A program made the position numbers and the translations under genes. The notes beneath the pieces are model-generated. The model was not told where the DNA came from and did no database searches. It saw nothing but the letters and a program-made list of their open reading frames with translations. Of a stretch of DNA of 64,000 bases, positions 23,934 to 34,160 are shown one piece after another; the first letter of the stretch is position 1; each line of letters begins with the position of its first letter. Origin of the DNA: Notospermus geniculatus (Eukaryota > Nemertea > Pilidiophora > Heteronemertea > Lineidae); assembly GCA_002633025.1 (NCBI GenBank), contig NMRB01001152.1, positions 15,657-79,656 of the forward strand. The letters are read 5' to 3'.

Positions 23934-24310
23934 GCCATGTCGAATTAACGGAACCGGCGGAAACAGCGGAACCGAACGGAACCTGGTCTGCAGTTCATTT
24001 TGGAAGCAGGATTCTTTGGCGTGAGTGAGCTGTCTTGTCAGTGATGGCTTGTTGGCTGATCTTTATCTGTGGTCAGGTAGGTTTGACGTCACGACCAGGA
24101 AATTCCTGAGGATTACCATTTTTGATATCGTAATTTTAAACTATTTATCAAAATTACATTTTTTATTATCTAATCGTCCAGATTATGTTTTTGATGGTAA
24201 GAGATATTTCCCTAAACAACATTATTTCAAAGAACACCATATTTATGTTGTTTCCGCCAGGTTCCGTTCGGTTCCGCTGTTTCCGCCGGTTCCGCTAATT
24301 CGACATGGCC
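23934..24310. mobile_element. Fold-back element with GGCCATGTCGAATTA ends
   Basis: The left arm 23934-23985 and right arm 24256-24310 are reverse complements with GGAACCGGCGGAAACAGC motifs. The 270-bp centre has no clear gene. Confidence 0.65.
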
Positions 24311-24441
24311 GTCTCGCTCCAGGAAAAGCGGAGATACAAAGCAAGACGACAAACATCTTGTAAGCTTTGTCACTATTTGCTTCTCATCATTGCAGACTCA
24401 TCTTGTTAACACGGATGTGAATCAGTATTCAGATCGCTTAC

Positions 24442-24606
24442 CAGTACAGTAACCCCATTTTCCGTCTTTATCAAAATCCTCGGTTGTCCCGCACCATGGT
24501 CCATGTTTCCCGGGGAGGCATGACATCTCCCATTTCCCCTTATATTTGTAGGGTATGGCGCAGTAAGCAAAGTTTCCAGTGCCACCACGGGTCCTGATCG
24601 GCTTAG
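24442..24606 (-). CDS. Fibronectin type II domain exon
   Basis: This 165-nt exon (55 codons, phase 1-1) has a TTTTACCAG acceptor and a GTAAGC donor. It encodes KPIRTRGGTGNFAYCAIPYK, then KGKWEMSCLP, PWCGTT, DFDKDGKWGYC. All four FN2 cysteines and the aromatic core (PYKYKG, W, WC, WGYC) are present, so this is a complete FN2 module. It follows the PAN region and precedes the FN1-like exon at 22806. Confidence 0.9.
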
Positions 24607-24729
24607 CTGGTAAAACAAACAAGAAAATGGTTTAGAATTTCACTATACTCGTCATTCGTCATTTGTGAGATTTTGACGTCCTTCGTCAATCGTCATTGGC
24701 CTCGTTGCTGCACCAGATTTCAGTAAAAT

Positions 24730-25065
24730 CGAATTTTGACCTCTCTGACCTTGAAAAGTAGGTCAAGTCAAAAATCCGTTGCATATGTCAGCTATCCTCA
24801 TTACATGCACCTATGATAAAAATTTGGAGTCATTAGTTCAGGAGTTTTTGCACTTTTTTGGGGGGGTTTTGGTTTCCGCCACCTGGTGGCCAAGCCAAGA
24901 ATCGAATCGAACCGAAACTTGGTGTCATAGGTCATCTGACCTAGGGGTATATATATATGTACCAAGTTTCAGATCAATAGCCCCAGCGGTTACGAAACGT
25001 GGCCTGCTACGGACGACGACGGACGCAGCACCACGACAAGAGCTCACCCCGGGTGAGCTAAAAAT
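24730..25065 (+). repeat. Interspersed repeat (AGGTCAAA/GTGAGCT family)
   Basis: This is a second copy of the element described at 18260. It ends in a small palindrome, AGCTCACCCCGGGTGAGCT. Confidence 0.6.
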
Positions 25066-25220
25066 TCAAGTGGAGTACTCAAAGCTTTCTCAAGCTTTTT
25101 GACGGAAAACGAACTCAAGATGGCCGTCATAGCCACTATCATGGATGTGCGGCGGTGCTGGTGATCGAAAGGAACCTTCCCCTCATACAGATCAAGCCCT
25201 TACAAAACATCCAGGTTGAT

Positions 25221-25687
25221 CGCTCGAATATGGCAAGCCAAACGTTGCAATATTCAATATTACAAAATATTTTTGGAACAAAAATATATTCATTCATGAA
25301 CGGTAAATATTCATTCATGAAAACAAATATTGATGGATGAAAAAATTATTTATTCATGAAAAAGTATTGATTCATGAAAAAATTATTCATTCATGAGAAA
25401 AATATTTGTTCATGAAAAAAATATTTATTCATGAAAAAAATATTTATTCATGAAAAAAATATTTGTTTTTCATGAATAAATAATTTTTTCATGAAAAAAT
25501 ATTTTTTTCATGAATAAATAATGTTTTTCATGAACAAATAATTTTTTTCATGAACAAATATTTTCCATTTATGAATGAATATTTACCATTCATGAATCAA
25601 TATTTACCATTCATGAATGAATATATTTTTGGAACAAAAATATTTTGTAGTATTGAATATTGCAACGTTTGGCTTGCCATACTCGAA
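25221..25687. repeat. ~460-bp palindrome filled with TTCATGAA repeats
   Basis: Outer arms with TATGGCAAGCCAAACGTTGC pair with GCAACGTTTGGCTTGCCATA. The interior is an array of short units such as TATTCATGAAAAAA, which flips strand near the centre, so the whole region can form a cruciform. No coding signal is seen. Confidence 0.85.
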
Positions 25688-25816
25688 GCATTCGCAAGAT
25701 AATTGACGGAATGTTTCCAGACGCCAGCACCGACCACAGACATGGACGACGAGGAGCCGACATAATGCCCCCAACCTTCCGAGGTCGGGGGCGTAAAAAA
25801 GGTATACTTAGCTCAC

Positions 25817-25828
25817 CATCGCAATGTT
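25817..25828 (-). CDS. 12-nt microexon (HCD type)
   Basis: The exon AACATTGCGATG has a TTTTCAG acceptor and a GTGAGC donor. It encodes His-Cys-Asp in phase 1-1 and follows the PAN exon at 26041. Confidence 0.6.
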
Positions 25829-26040
25829 CTGAAAATAAATTTTGAAAACATTTATTCTTAACACATGACACAACGTGGCATGTGAACTAAACCGCACCCT
25901 GTCAAACTTTTGAACAACTCTACCAAACTAAAATTTGAAAACATCTTGCATCCTCCTCAGTTGTCTTTTTAAAATAGGAAAAAAAACATGCAAAATGTTG
26001 CTTCATATACTGTACTGAGAGCAAGTCATTGAAGACTTAC

Positions 26041-26280
26041 TTGTAAACAGATGTTTTCCCTTTTTGCCAACGTTTGTCAGTTCTTTCTTTGAACACACGT
26101 GGTTCTTCAGCCGACATTCCACGTTGATACCAGTGATAGAATGAGGTTCTACGATGGCCACTTGGAATGACTTGCAGTCAGGACGATTGGTGCACAGAAC
26201 ACGGCAGAGAGGGCGTCTATGATATCCACGGTAAATATCGTGACCTGGGCAGTCAGCGTTCTCATCGGTGTATGTACAGG
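26041..26280 (-). CDS. PAN/apple-domain exon (long variant)
   Basis: This 240-nt exon (80 codons, phase 1-1) starts ACTYTDENADCPGHDIYRG and continues CRVLCTNRPDCKSFQVAI. It has an insertion of about nine residues (EPHSITGIN) before CRLKNHVCSKKEL and ends GKHLFT. The seven PAN cysteines are kept; CWLK is CRLK. The insertion makes it the longest PAN exon in the window. Confidence 0.85.
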
Positions 26281-26335
26281 CTGAAACATACCAGCTGCAA
26301 TTCTTTAGACTGTTTTCATTTTCTTGGATGAGGCA

Positions 26336-26591
26336 GTTAAAGGGAGACATGCGAAAAATATTGCCCGGCGGGCACAAGTTGTCTTTGTTTTGATTAGCGC
26401 ACAGCGCCGTCTGTTAATACGCGGTGACACTACGCTATAGCACAGGCCCCTGGAGAACTATCAGGGAATTTAGAACACGTATCTAACCAAAAAACACTAG
26501 TTTGTAAAAAATACACCCCAAGCTCACGAATTTGTGAGCTCGTGGTGTGTTTTTAGATACGTGTTGTGTTTTTCAGATACGTTTGGTTGGA
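26336..26591. mobile_element. Partial copy of the 59.5-kb fold-back element
   Basis: It matches the left arm and loop of the element at 59463-59838 (AAAGGGAGACATGCG start, TTTGTGAGCTCG loop). The right arm is cut after TACGTTTGGTT. It lies in the intron upstream of the PAN exon at 26041. Confidence 0.7.
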
Positions 26592-26695
26592 TGGTTTTCC
26601 TGGAACAGGTCACAGATTTTTTTGTACACATTAAGGTCTGTTGGCTAATTTTGCCTAAACAAAGCATGCTACGAAAAAAGGTATACTTAGCTCAC

Positions 26696-26707
26696 CTGGG
26701 CATTGTC
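26696..26707 (-). CDS. 12-nt microexon (QCP type)
   Basis: The exon GACAATGCCCAG lies between TTTTCAG and GTGAGC. It encodes Gln-Cys-Pro and follows the PAN exon at 27642. Confidence 0.6.
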
Positions 26708-27071
26708 CTGAAAATGAAAATTTCAAGAATGTTTTTGAGGATCTTAAGCTTGGCATGTGAAACAAAGGACAGTAGATTTTTCAATCAACTTGTATTATTA
26801 TCAACACAATTTTTAAACTGTAAGTGTAGACTTCCAAAGTTTCGAAGAACTCTACCACCAGTCTCAATGTTTGGAAGCATCTTACATCCTGGTCAATACG
26901 ACAATAGTGTTTTTAATTAGGAAAAAAACATACACAATCTTGTTTCCTTTCCAGGACGTAATGTATTTCAGGAGATGGTTGGTACCACAAATGTCCCTCC
27001 TCCCAGTGCGTCTTTCAGTATATCAAGTAATACCGAAAGAGCTGCGGTGAATCTTGAATTTTTAAATTTCA

Positions 27072-27447
27072 AAAGATAACTTTTAAACGACAGATAACTT
27101 TTAAACGGAAGATAACTTTTAAATGGAAGATAACTTTTAAACGGAAGATAACTTTTAAACGGAAGATAACTTTTAAACGGAAGATAACTTTTAAACGGAA
27201 GATAACTTTTAAACGAAAGATAACTTTTAAACAGAAGATAACTTTTAAACGGAAGATAACTTTTAAACGAAACATAACTTTTAAACGGAAGATAACTTTT
27301 AAACGGAAGATAACTTTTAAACGGAAGATAACTTTTAAACGGAAGATAACTTTTAAACGAAAGATAACTTTTAAACGAAAGATAACTTTTAAACGGAAGA
27401 TAACTTTTAAACGGAAGATAACTTTTAAACGAAACATAACTTTTAAA
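27072..27447. repeat. 18-bp minisatellite, about 21 copies
   Basis: The unit GATAACTTTTAAACGGAA is repeated with occasional changes (ACGAAA, ACAGAA). Because 18 is a multiple of three it yields long false frames (repeating FKSYLP, or FRLKVI in the next frame). It lies inside the centre of a fold-back element whose arms are near 26,955-27,065 and 27,450-27,615. Confidence 0.9.
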
Positions 27448-27641
27448 GTGTAATATACACGATAACTCCATCGGTGTAACGTTACGCGCTAAAAGGCGCT
27501 CTTGCAGCAGGCGATATTTGTGGTACCAACCATCTCCTGAAAAACACTACTGAAATGAAGTCCAATTTCGTATTCGTACTTCGTGTTCCGTCAGATTGGC
27601 GAAACCTCCCTAATGGCGAAACCTCCCTATCCAGGACTTAC

Positions 27642-27854
27642 TTGTATACAGATTGTACTCCTTCTCTCGAACATTTCTCAATTCTTTCTGTGAACACACG
27701 TGATTCTTCAGCCTACAATCATTGCCTCGGATAAGTTGGAACGACTTGCAGTCAGGAAGGTGGTTGCATAAGTCAAGACAGGCGGTACGATTATGCTTTC
27801 CTTTATATATATCATGACCAGGGCAGTCGGCGTACACAAGGCTGTATGGACATA
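27642..27854 (-). CDS. PAN/apple-domain exon
   Basis: This 213-nt exon (71 codons, phase 1-1) starts CPYSLVYADCPGHDIYKG and continues CLDLCNHLPDCKSFQLIRGN and CRLKNHVCSQKEL, ending EKEYNLYT. It has the seven PAN cysteines. A GAGGTTTCGC-type fold-back arm ends about 20 bp beyond the donor. The closing Cys is expected from 26696. Confidence 0.85.
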
Positions 27855-27986
27855 CTGAAATTTATAGGACAAGGCAAATTCAATAGCCGCCTGAAATGGA
27901 TACTTAAGGCCACATAAAATATGTTTTTCTTCCTTTTTTCCAAAAGTAGTAGACCGAACACTGTCCTGATTAAAAATACTATATAG

Positions 27987-28123
27987 ACTGGTACCCGGTC
28001 TTCTGGGCAGTGTTCGGTCTCCTGTAGAATGACGTCACTCGTCGGGAATCCGCCATTAAGTTGATCATTTGATTTCACCGGTCTTCGAATGCAAGCTGCC
28101 CAGAAGACCGGGTACCAGTCTAC
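27987..28123. mobile_element. Fold-back element with TAGACTGGTACCCGGTCTTC ends
   Basis: The arms TAGACTGGTACCCGGTCTTC and reverse complement flank a centre with CACCGGTCTTCGAATGC. A related half lies at 58,690-58,755, and a CCGAACACTGTCC part at 27,948 and 58,543. Confidence 0.7.
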
Positions 28124-28461
28124 AAAAGTAGGGGATTTTTTTACTTTTCATTTTTTATTTTCAATTTTGGCATCAATTTTATGACAAGACTTGCTTAAAT
28201 TCACCATAGCCCAAACCTAAAGTCATGACAAAGTGTTATCTCTGTTCCAAAACGCTCCAGACCCCGTGTAATAGCCTAATGTCCCTAATATAGGACCCCC
28301 CCCCCCCCCCCAGTTGTGCAAATCCATTGCGTCACTCTGACAACTATATTCTTCATTCTGGCTGAATAAATACGCTTTTCGGACGTCACCGTTTAAATAA
28401 ATAGGGCATAATTATTTTTTCTTAAACAGCATGTAGAAAAATAAGGCAAAATTCAGCTCAC

Positions 28462-28473
28462 CTGCGCACTCTT
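28462..28473 (-). CDS. 12-nt microexon (ECA type)
   Basis: The exon AAGAGTGCGCAG has a TTTTCAG acceptor and a GTGAGC donor. It encodes Glu-Cys-Ala in phase 1-1 and is the most diverged regular member, but keeps the Cys codon, length and phase. It follows the PAN exon at 29587. Confidence 0.55.
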
Positions 28474-28496
28474 CTGAAAATGCAAAATTTGATAAC

Positions 28497-28588
28497 GTTT
28501 TCAGTGTATGACTCAGTTTTCAGTGTATGACTCAGTTTTCAGTGTATGACTCAGTTTTCAGTGTATGACTCAGTTTTCAGTGTATGAA
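28497..28588. repeat. 19-bp tandem repeat, about 4.5 copies
   Basis: The unit TCAGTGTATGACTCAGTTT is perfectly repeated. It starts about 20 bp upstream of the 12-nt exon's acceptor, within the intron. Confidence 0.85.
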
Positions 28589-28789
28589 GTTGCATTAAAA
28601 ACCGCGATTATCAACAGATTTTTTTGACAATTACATACAAAACCACCACCATTTACTGTTTTGAAAAACTCTGTCTCAATCTTTTGAAGCATCTGATCTC
28701 TCCTGGTCATTTTTTTTTCTTTTTAAAGTAGAAAAATCTCCCTTTGCATATTTCATCCTATTACACCGTGTCACTTGTACTTTTTGACA

Positions 28790-29575
28790 TTGAGCCGTTA
28801 TGCATAAAAATGAAGCATTTACTTCTAGCAAAAGCAAAAAGTAAAAACAGTTGCTTGAAGGCAAAAGTAAAAGTAAACGCAATTACTTGGTTTTACATGC
28901 ATAATCTTTTACTTCTACTTCAAAGCAAATGCTTATACTTGACAAGCATTTTGCTTGTTTACCAAAGGTTCTACAGTTGGAGCAATTGCTTAGTATTATG
29001 CATATGAATTCTAGCATTTGCTAGAAAGGAACAAGTAAATAGTAACTGCTTTTTCTAATAGCAGGTGCTTTCAGCAAAAGCATTTACTTTGGGATTTATG
29101 CATACGGATGGAAATAATTGCTTCAATTTTCAAGTAATATGTAATAAATAAATAAAAAGCATTTGCTTTTTTATGCATATGGACCATTGGGCCGTATGCA
29201 TAAAAATGAAGGATTTACTTCTAGCAAAAGCAAAAAGTAAAAGCAATTGCTTGAAGCCAAAAGTAAAAGTTAAAGCAATTACTTGGTTTCATATGCATAA
29301 TCTTTTAAGTCTACTTCAAAGCAAATGCTTATACTTGACAAGCGTTTGCTTGTTTTCCAATGGTTGTACAGTTGGAGTAATTGCTCAGTATTGTGCATAT
29401 GATTTCTAGCATTTGCTTGAAAGGAGCAAGTAAATAGTAATTGCTTTTTGTAACAGCAGTCGCCTTTTAGCAAAAGCATTTACTTTGAGTTTTATGCATA
29501 CAGATGGAAGTAATTGCTTCAATTTTCAAGTAAAAAGCATTTGCTTTTCTTTATGCATATGACCCATTATTTAAA
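28790..29575. mobile_element. Two tandem fold-backs (GCAAAAGCAAAAAGTAAAAGC family)
   Basis: Hairpins at about 28,790-29,185 and 29,190-29,575 both start near GCCGTATGCATAAAAATGAA and end near TTTATGCATATGRMCCAT. They are built from AGTAAAAGCAATTRCTT blocks. A third copy is at 30,488-30,890. They directly abut the 3' side of the PAN exons at 29587 and 30900. Confidence 0.7.
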
Positions 29576-29586
29576 TGTAGACTTAC

Positions 29587-29805
29587 TTATAGACATAGTG
29601 AGGTGTTTGACTTTCTTTCTTTCTTTCTTTGAACACACGTGAGTCATCACCCGACATGTAAAAGGGTTATCATTCAACATTCGGTATGCCTTGCAATCAG
29701 GTCGTTTGTTGCAGAGTTCACGGCACTGATCGGTATACGGGTTCCGCCCGTGTGGCTGTACTTCACGACCAGGGCAGTCACCCACTTGAAAGGTGTATGT
29801 ACATT
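29587..29805 (-). CDS. PAN/apple-domain exon
   Basis: This 219-nt exon (73 codons, phase 1-1) starts ECTYTFQVGDCPGREVQPHG and continues CRELCNKRPDCKAYRMLND, CRVMTHVCSKKERKKV and LTMSIS. It has the seven PAN cysteines, with CKAY in place of CKSF. It is nearly identical to the exon at 30900, the result of a 1.2-kb duplication. Confidence 0.85.
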
Positions 29806-30899
29806 CTGAAAAGTTGATACGTGCATAATAGGGAGTTTCTGCAAGCTTGCGTTTTACATTTANTACAAAGTGCCCTGTCACTGATTCCAGTTAATACATG
29901 ATCTTCACATTTGTGAATTATGAAAAACAAGTGTAGTTCGAATTACAAATCAAACAAAACATTCCCTTCTTCGTGCGAGCAACTGGGGTACACCGTGTAC
30001 AGTGACAGATAGGCCTAATGACTGGTGTTCAATGTAAATTTACTACAAAATTTAAAGTAAAAGCATTTGCTACCTTTTATAAATATCAGCCATTGGCCAC
30101 AATGCATAAAACATCATCCCCTACAGAACCTATGACCTTAGTGTCCTCAAAGTAAACACTCAGCCCATTGAAATTGAAACTGACATCTTGTGGTTTTTGT
30201 GGTTTGGCCGTCTTCCCACATTCTAGTTCACAACTATTATTTTCTAGCTGGCAACTAGTTAGCAGGGTTCCTAGTGCTGTTTTATGAATAGAAAAATAGA
30301 TGTCAACTAACAAGAAGGCAACTACCGAGTTAGAAGCCAACTATCCCCTAGTTGGCAACTATTTTAGCAGCCTTTTATGAATATGGCCCCTGATCTCTCC
30401 TGGTCAATTGTTTTCTTTTTAAAGTAGAAAAATCTCCCTTTGCATATTTCATCCTATTGCATCATGTTACTTGTACTTTTTGACATTGAGCCGTATGCAT
30501 AAAAATGAAGCATTTATTTCTAGCAAAAGCAAAAAGTAAAAACAGTTGCTTGAAGGCAAAAGTAAAAGTAAAAGCAATTACTTGGTTTTACATGCATAAT
30601 CTTTTACTTCTACTTCAAAGCAAATGCTTTATACTTGACAAGCATTTGCTTGTTTACCAAAGGTTCTACAGTTGGAGCAGTTGCTTAGTATTATGCATAT
30701 GAATTCTAGCATTTGCTAGAAAGGAACAAGTAAATAGTAACTGCTTTTTCTAATAGCAGTTGCTTTCAGCAAAAGCATTTACTTTGGGATTTATGCATAC
30801 TGATGGAAGTAATTGCTTCAATTTTCAAGTAATATATAATTAAATAAATAAATAAAAGCATATGCTTTTTTATGCATATGGACCATTATTTAGACTTAC

Positions 30900-31118
30900 T
30901 TATAGACATAGTGAGGTGTTTGACTTTCTTTCTTTCTTTCTTTGAACACACGTGAGTCATTACCCGACATGTAAAAGGGTTATCATTCAACATTCGGTAT
31001 GCCTTGCAATCAGGTCGTTTGTTGCAGAATTCACGGCACTGATCGCTATACCGGTTCCGCCCGTGTGGCTGTACTTCACGACCAGGGCAGTCACCCACTT
31101 GAAAGGTGTATGTACATT
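30900..31118 (-). CDS. PAN/apple-domain exon lacking a visible partner microexon
   Basis: This 219-nt phase 1-1 exon is a near copy of 29587-29805: CTYTFQVGDCPGREVQPHG, CREFCNKRPDCKAYRML. No 12-nt exon with a Cys codon was found between 30,900 and 29,805, although every other intact PAN exon here has one. If used, its final Cys must come from elsewhere, or the duplicate is non-functional. Confidence 0.8.
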
Positions 31119-31589
31119 CTGAAAAGTTGATACGTGCATAATAGGGAGTTTCTGCAAGCTTACGTTTTACATTTACGATTACGATTTGACGACGTCATGA
31201 CGTCACGCCTCATGTCAAGAAAGAACGTGACGCGATGGCGTCATCATTTGACTTGGAACTTCCCGTGCCAGGTGAAAAGAGGGTCGATGTATCCCATGTT
31301 TGGCAAGTGCTCCAGGGCAGATGTGCCAAGAATTCTTCTTTTCATTTTTGCTGCAACTGCGAAATATACCCATTTATGAATGTGTTAAATTGCAGGCGAA
31401 TATTTAGATTACAAAAATGAAATATTTGGCTTTGATTAAATCGTAAGTTTCTTACGTGTAGAAAGCGATTTGCACGTAAAAACGTCCCGCAGAGCCGACG
31501 TCATGACATTTTCAAATCGTAATCGTAAATGTAAAACGTAAGTTTGCAGAACCTCACTATTATCAAAAATATATTCTTGCTACATTGTA

Positions 31590-32030
31590 TTTCATTTCTT
31601 GGTTTTTACCCCTCGGCCCGAGGGGTATTGTCGTCCCCTGCGACGTCCGTCCGTCCGTCCGTCCGTCCATTGACGACGTTACCGCACCAGCACGTTCAAA
31701 TCAAATCGGATTTACCTGATTTTTAGTGGAAAGGTGTATATGTGGGTCACGAACCTGTCGATTTGCGGCCGAAGCGGCCACCAGGGGGCGTTTTGTGAAA
31801 AAAAGAAAAATCGCCATAACTTCCTTGTTTTGGGAGTTAAGGTGCTTAAATTTTTAATGGATGTACATTAGTGTGAATGGGCTTTATCCAATATATCAGA
31901 CTGTATTTTTCTAACTAAGACGTAAATCAACTTACCCCACAGGTAGTCATAAGTTTTGGACGTTTCACTTTACCAATGAATGCAAAGTTCAATGAGCACA
32001 TAAATCAACTTACACCTGCAACCTAGGGGT
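31590..32030 (+). repeat. Interspersed repeat with GTCCGTCC microsatellite
   Basis: The segment has CCCTCGGCCCGAGGGG and a run of GTCC units, followed by AT-rich sequence. Similar GTCCGTCC runs are at 1397, 45,850 and 53,660. I see no gene. Confidence 0.55.
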
Positions 32031-32184
32031 CTTAAGTGCGAATAGAATAAGAACGGTATTTTTTTCTAATCTAACGGTGTGCTAAATGTTGACAGAAGCA
32101 ATCGCCAGTAATGGTATTATCGTTAAAATACATGCATTGAATATGAAGAGAAAACTGAACATTTATTACCACTACCGTACTCAC

Positions 32185-32214
32185 CATTGCGTCTAGCATG
32201 AATATCTTGTATTC
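32185..32214 (-). CDS. 30-nt linker microexon
   Basis: The exon has a TATTCCCCAG acceptor and a GTGAGT donor and encodes IQDIHARRN in phase 1-1. It is paralogous to 17922 and 47549. No PAN exon is near it in this window, so it may be a solitary leftover of a duplication. Confidence 0.45.
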
Positions 32215-32326
32215 CTGGGGAATAGAAGCGGTAATGTACACTTCTGTTATAAGATAACATCATGTTGAGAACACCCAAGCCGTTTTATGATGGTGGGCAA
32301 ACCTTGGATCAGTTGGCTGTCATAGC

Positions 32327-32542
32327 ATGTTGTCTCTAACAAAAGAAATGAGAATGATGAGGCAGGTGGCCGAATCATCTTCTGCTGTTTACAACCTCAT
32401 CTCTTTCTCCTCCTCCCTCGTCCTTGGAACCCTTACAGACCTCCCACAGTTTGACCCTCCCGAGAAGAAACAGTCTACAAATTCTTACCCTGGAGAAGGA
32501 CCACCGCAACCAAAATTGCCAGCAAGTGGAAGGAAATCATGA
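32327..32542 (+). CDS. Unrecognised repeated ORF (PPEKKQSTN family)
   Basis: The frame reads MLSLTKEMRMMRQVAESSSA through LVLGTLTD, PPEKKQSTNSYPGEGPP and ends GRKS. A similar frame recurs at 36,745, 47,742 and 54,661, with a fragment at 18,564. The pattern suggests a coding exon of a duplicated plus-strand gene or a transposon-borne exon. An AATAAA follows 15 bp after the stop. I recognise no domain. Confidence 0.35.
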   Translation: MLSLTKEMRMMRQVAESSSAVYNLISFSSSLVLGTLTDLPQFDPPEKKQSTNSYPGEGPPQPKLPASGRKS

Positions 32543-32924
32543 TGGCCGAATAAACTGAAGAGGGATTCAATACAATGGATGTCTTTCTTTGCTCTTTGAT
32601 TGGAAGATGATATCAAGTCGCTGAAAAACACATTCAAAAATCGCTCTGTCTGTGTATGTTTACGTGAAATGAGACATTGACTGGGAAGGCTTGAAGGAAA
32701 GAAAAGGACAACCAGGCGAAAAGTGGAGGAACGAACAACAATAAAATAGGAAATTCGGGATAAAAGCCGAATTGAGAAGAAGGAATGGGGCTTCGGGATT
32801 TATGTACACGTCTTGAACAAGAAGAGAAGAAACTTGATCTGATGATGGAAAAATGTGTAAGAATGATATTCCCTACTCGTGGCACAAAAATAACTGAAAG
32901 AAATTCTGTTTTTCAGATTTGAAG

Positions 32925-32991
32925 ACAAAGAAGAGAATTCTGAAATCTTACCTTGGTCAGACAGCACAGAAACTTTCTCTCCTGGTAAGTC
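32925..32991 (+). other. Exon-like block with splice-like signals on both strands
   Basis: On the plus strand the block is bounded by CTGTTTTTCAG and GTAAGTCC and reads FEDKEENSEILPWSDSTETF. On the minus strand the frame LPGEKVSVLSDQ ends at GTAAGATT. Copies are at about 19,190, 37,330 and 56,285. The 56-kb copy has an open minus frame with several cysteines (CSYNVILLQDFLTC), so the minus reading may be the coding one. I cannot decide. Confidence 0.35.
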
Positions 32992-33989
32992 CCAGCAAGT
33001 GAGGAGACCTCGGCCTGGGATGGGGTTATATCTTCACCAGTCAGTTAGAAGCCAATTCTGTGGACGCGTGGGTCATCGATCCAGCTACCACTTGATTGTT
33101 GCAGCAACTGTGGCCATTGTAACTGCAGCTGTATAAAAACATTCCGTTTGCTCATTAATTTATTTTCGCACCAAGTGTTAGACCATAATTGGCTTCTTTG
33201 CTGCATGATCTAATTTACTGAAACACGTACGAAGTAAAACACAGAGGGCCACTAATGCCTTGGCACTGGCCCTTTGTTATTTGTATTGCACTATTATTCA
33301 ATAATAAACTACAATATATATAAAAAAAGTAAAACACAAAATAATTAACAAGCTTGGCGTAGAGAAGTTAAAGAAGCTGTTTAAACCTATAACCTCTCCT
33401 GGCTTGTGTTGGTCTAATAAACGTCAGAACATCTGCATCCTACAATGTTATTTAAGATAAAATCAATTACAAATATTACTTTATTTTCAAATTTTAATTG
33501 GTTGAAAATTTAAAGGAGCCCGGTATTGCCACTTTGTCTCGACAGCCGGCGCCACCATCGCCGTGCGCGCCACTCTCCAACCCCAGGGACTTACTACTTT
33601 GTCGGCGAATGGACCTGATGTACTACCATTTTGTAATGGGTGTTTTTAGTTTGTATTGCTGCCGCTAGATGGCTCTCCCTACGTCGACAGTCCAAATACA
33701 GCAGAGATCGTATACCGTGCACCTTTAATACAGGCCCTGCAGAGAGATGATTTTTTCCTTTCGTTCAATTTCAAAACAGGTGAATTATTACAAGCTATTC
33801 ATAAATCTTTTTAAAAATATATATTTAAACTAATTGTGGCAGAAAAATTACGACCGAATATTGCGACAACGGCCGCCGATCTGTTAATGTTATTGGAGAA
33901 CAAAGTCACAGAACATAAAGGGTGTCCTAACAGGCCTCCTCCTGTCAGAATGGACCGCTGGCCCAGTCGATCGTGACTTCTGGGACTGG

Positions 33990-34160
33990 CCCAGGTGTGA
34001 AGGGAAAGAATGTCCTAGGAAAAACTGTCCTGGTAACAAAAGATCCTTTTGCTACATTCTAATCTCTGGTGATTGGTTTCTATACCCATGCCGCTTATTC
34101 CGTCATTCAACAATAGAAGTGGATGCTTTTTACAGGGGGACACTCTTTACTGCTACACCG
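33990..34160 (+). CDS. Unrecognised Cys-rich repeated frame
   Basis: After a GGCCCAG acceptor-like site the frame reads CEGKECPRKNCPGNKRSFC, then SGDWFLYPCRLFRHSTIE and FYRGTLFTATP. Copies are at 38,320 (+) and 45,300 (-), and a broken one is at 1,585 (+). Conserved cysteines across copies hint at real coding ancestry. The host gene is unknown, and a transposon exon is equally possible. Confidence 0.35.

Larger units (their letters stand above)
22484..31118 (-). other. Gene model II: PAN(x4)-FN2-FN1-like-FN2 gene, 3' part
   Basis: In transcript order the model contains PAN 30900, PAN 29587, 12-nt 28462, PAN 27642, 12-nt 26696, PAN 26041, 12-nt 25817, FN2 24442, FN1-like 22806, terminal FN2 22532 with stop, and AATAAA. 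All internal junctions are phase 1. FN2 and PAN modules are typical of extracellular binding or protease-associated proteins; here no catalytic domain is seen. The 5' end, including any signal peptide, was not found upstream of 31,118. Exon pairing was inferred from splice sites only. Confidence 0.65.

Noticed and set aside
26968-27471. Long minus-strand frame with repeating FKSYLP (167 codons) and its shifted twin
   Set aside because: It is a by-product of the 18-bp minisatellite; period divisible by three keeps any frame open.
31640-31680. GTCCGTCC runs as possible CRISPR or regulatory array
   Set aside because: It is a simple microsatellite inside an interspersed repeat; the genome is eukaryotic and there are no spacers.
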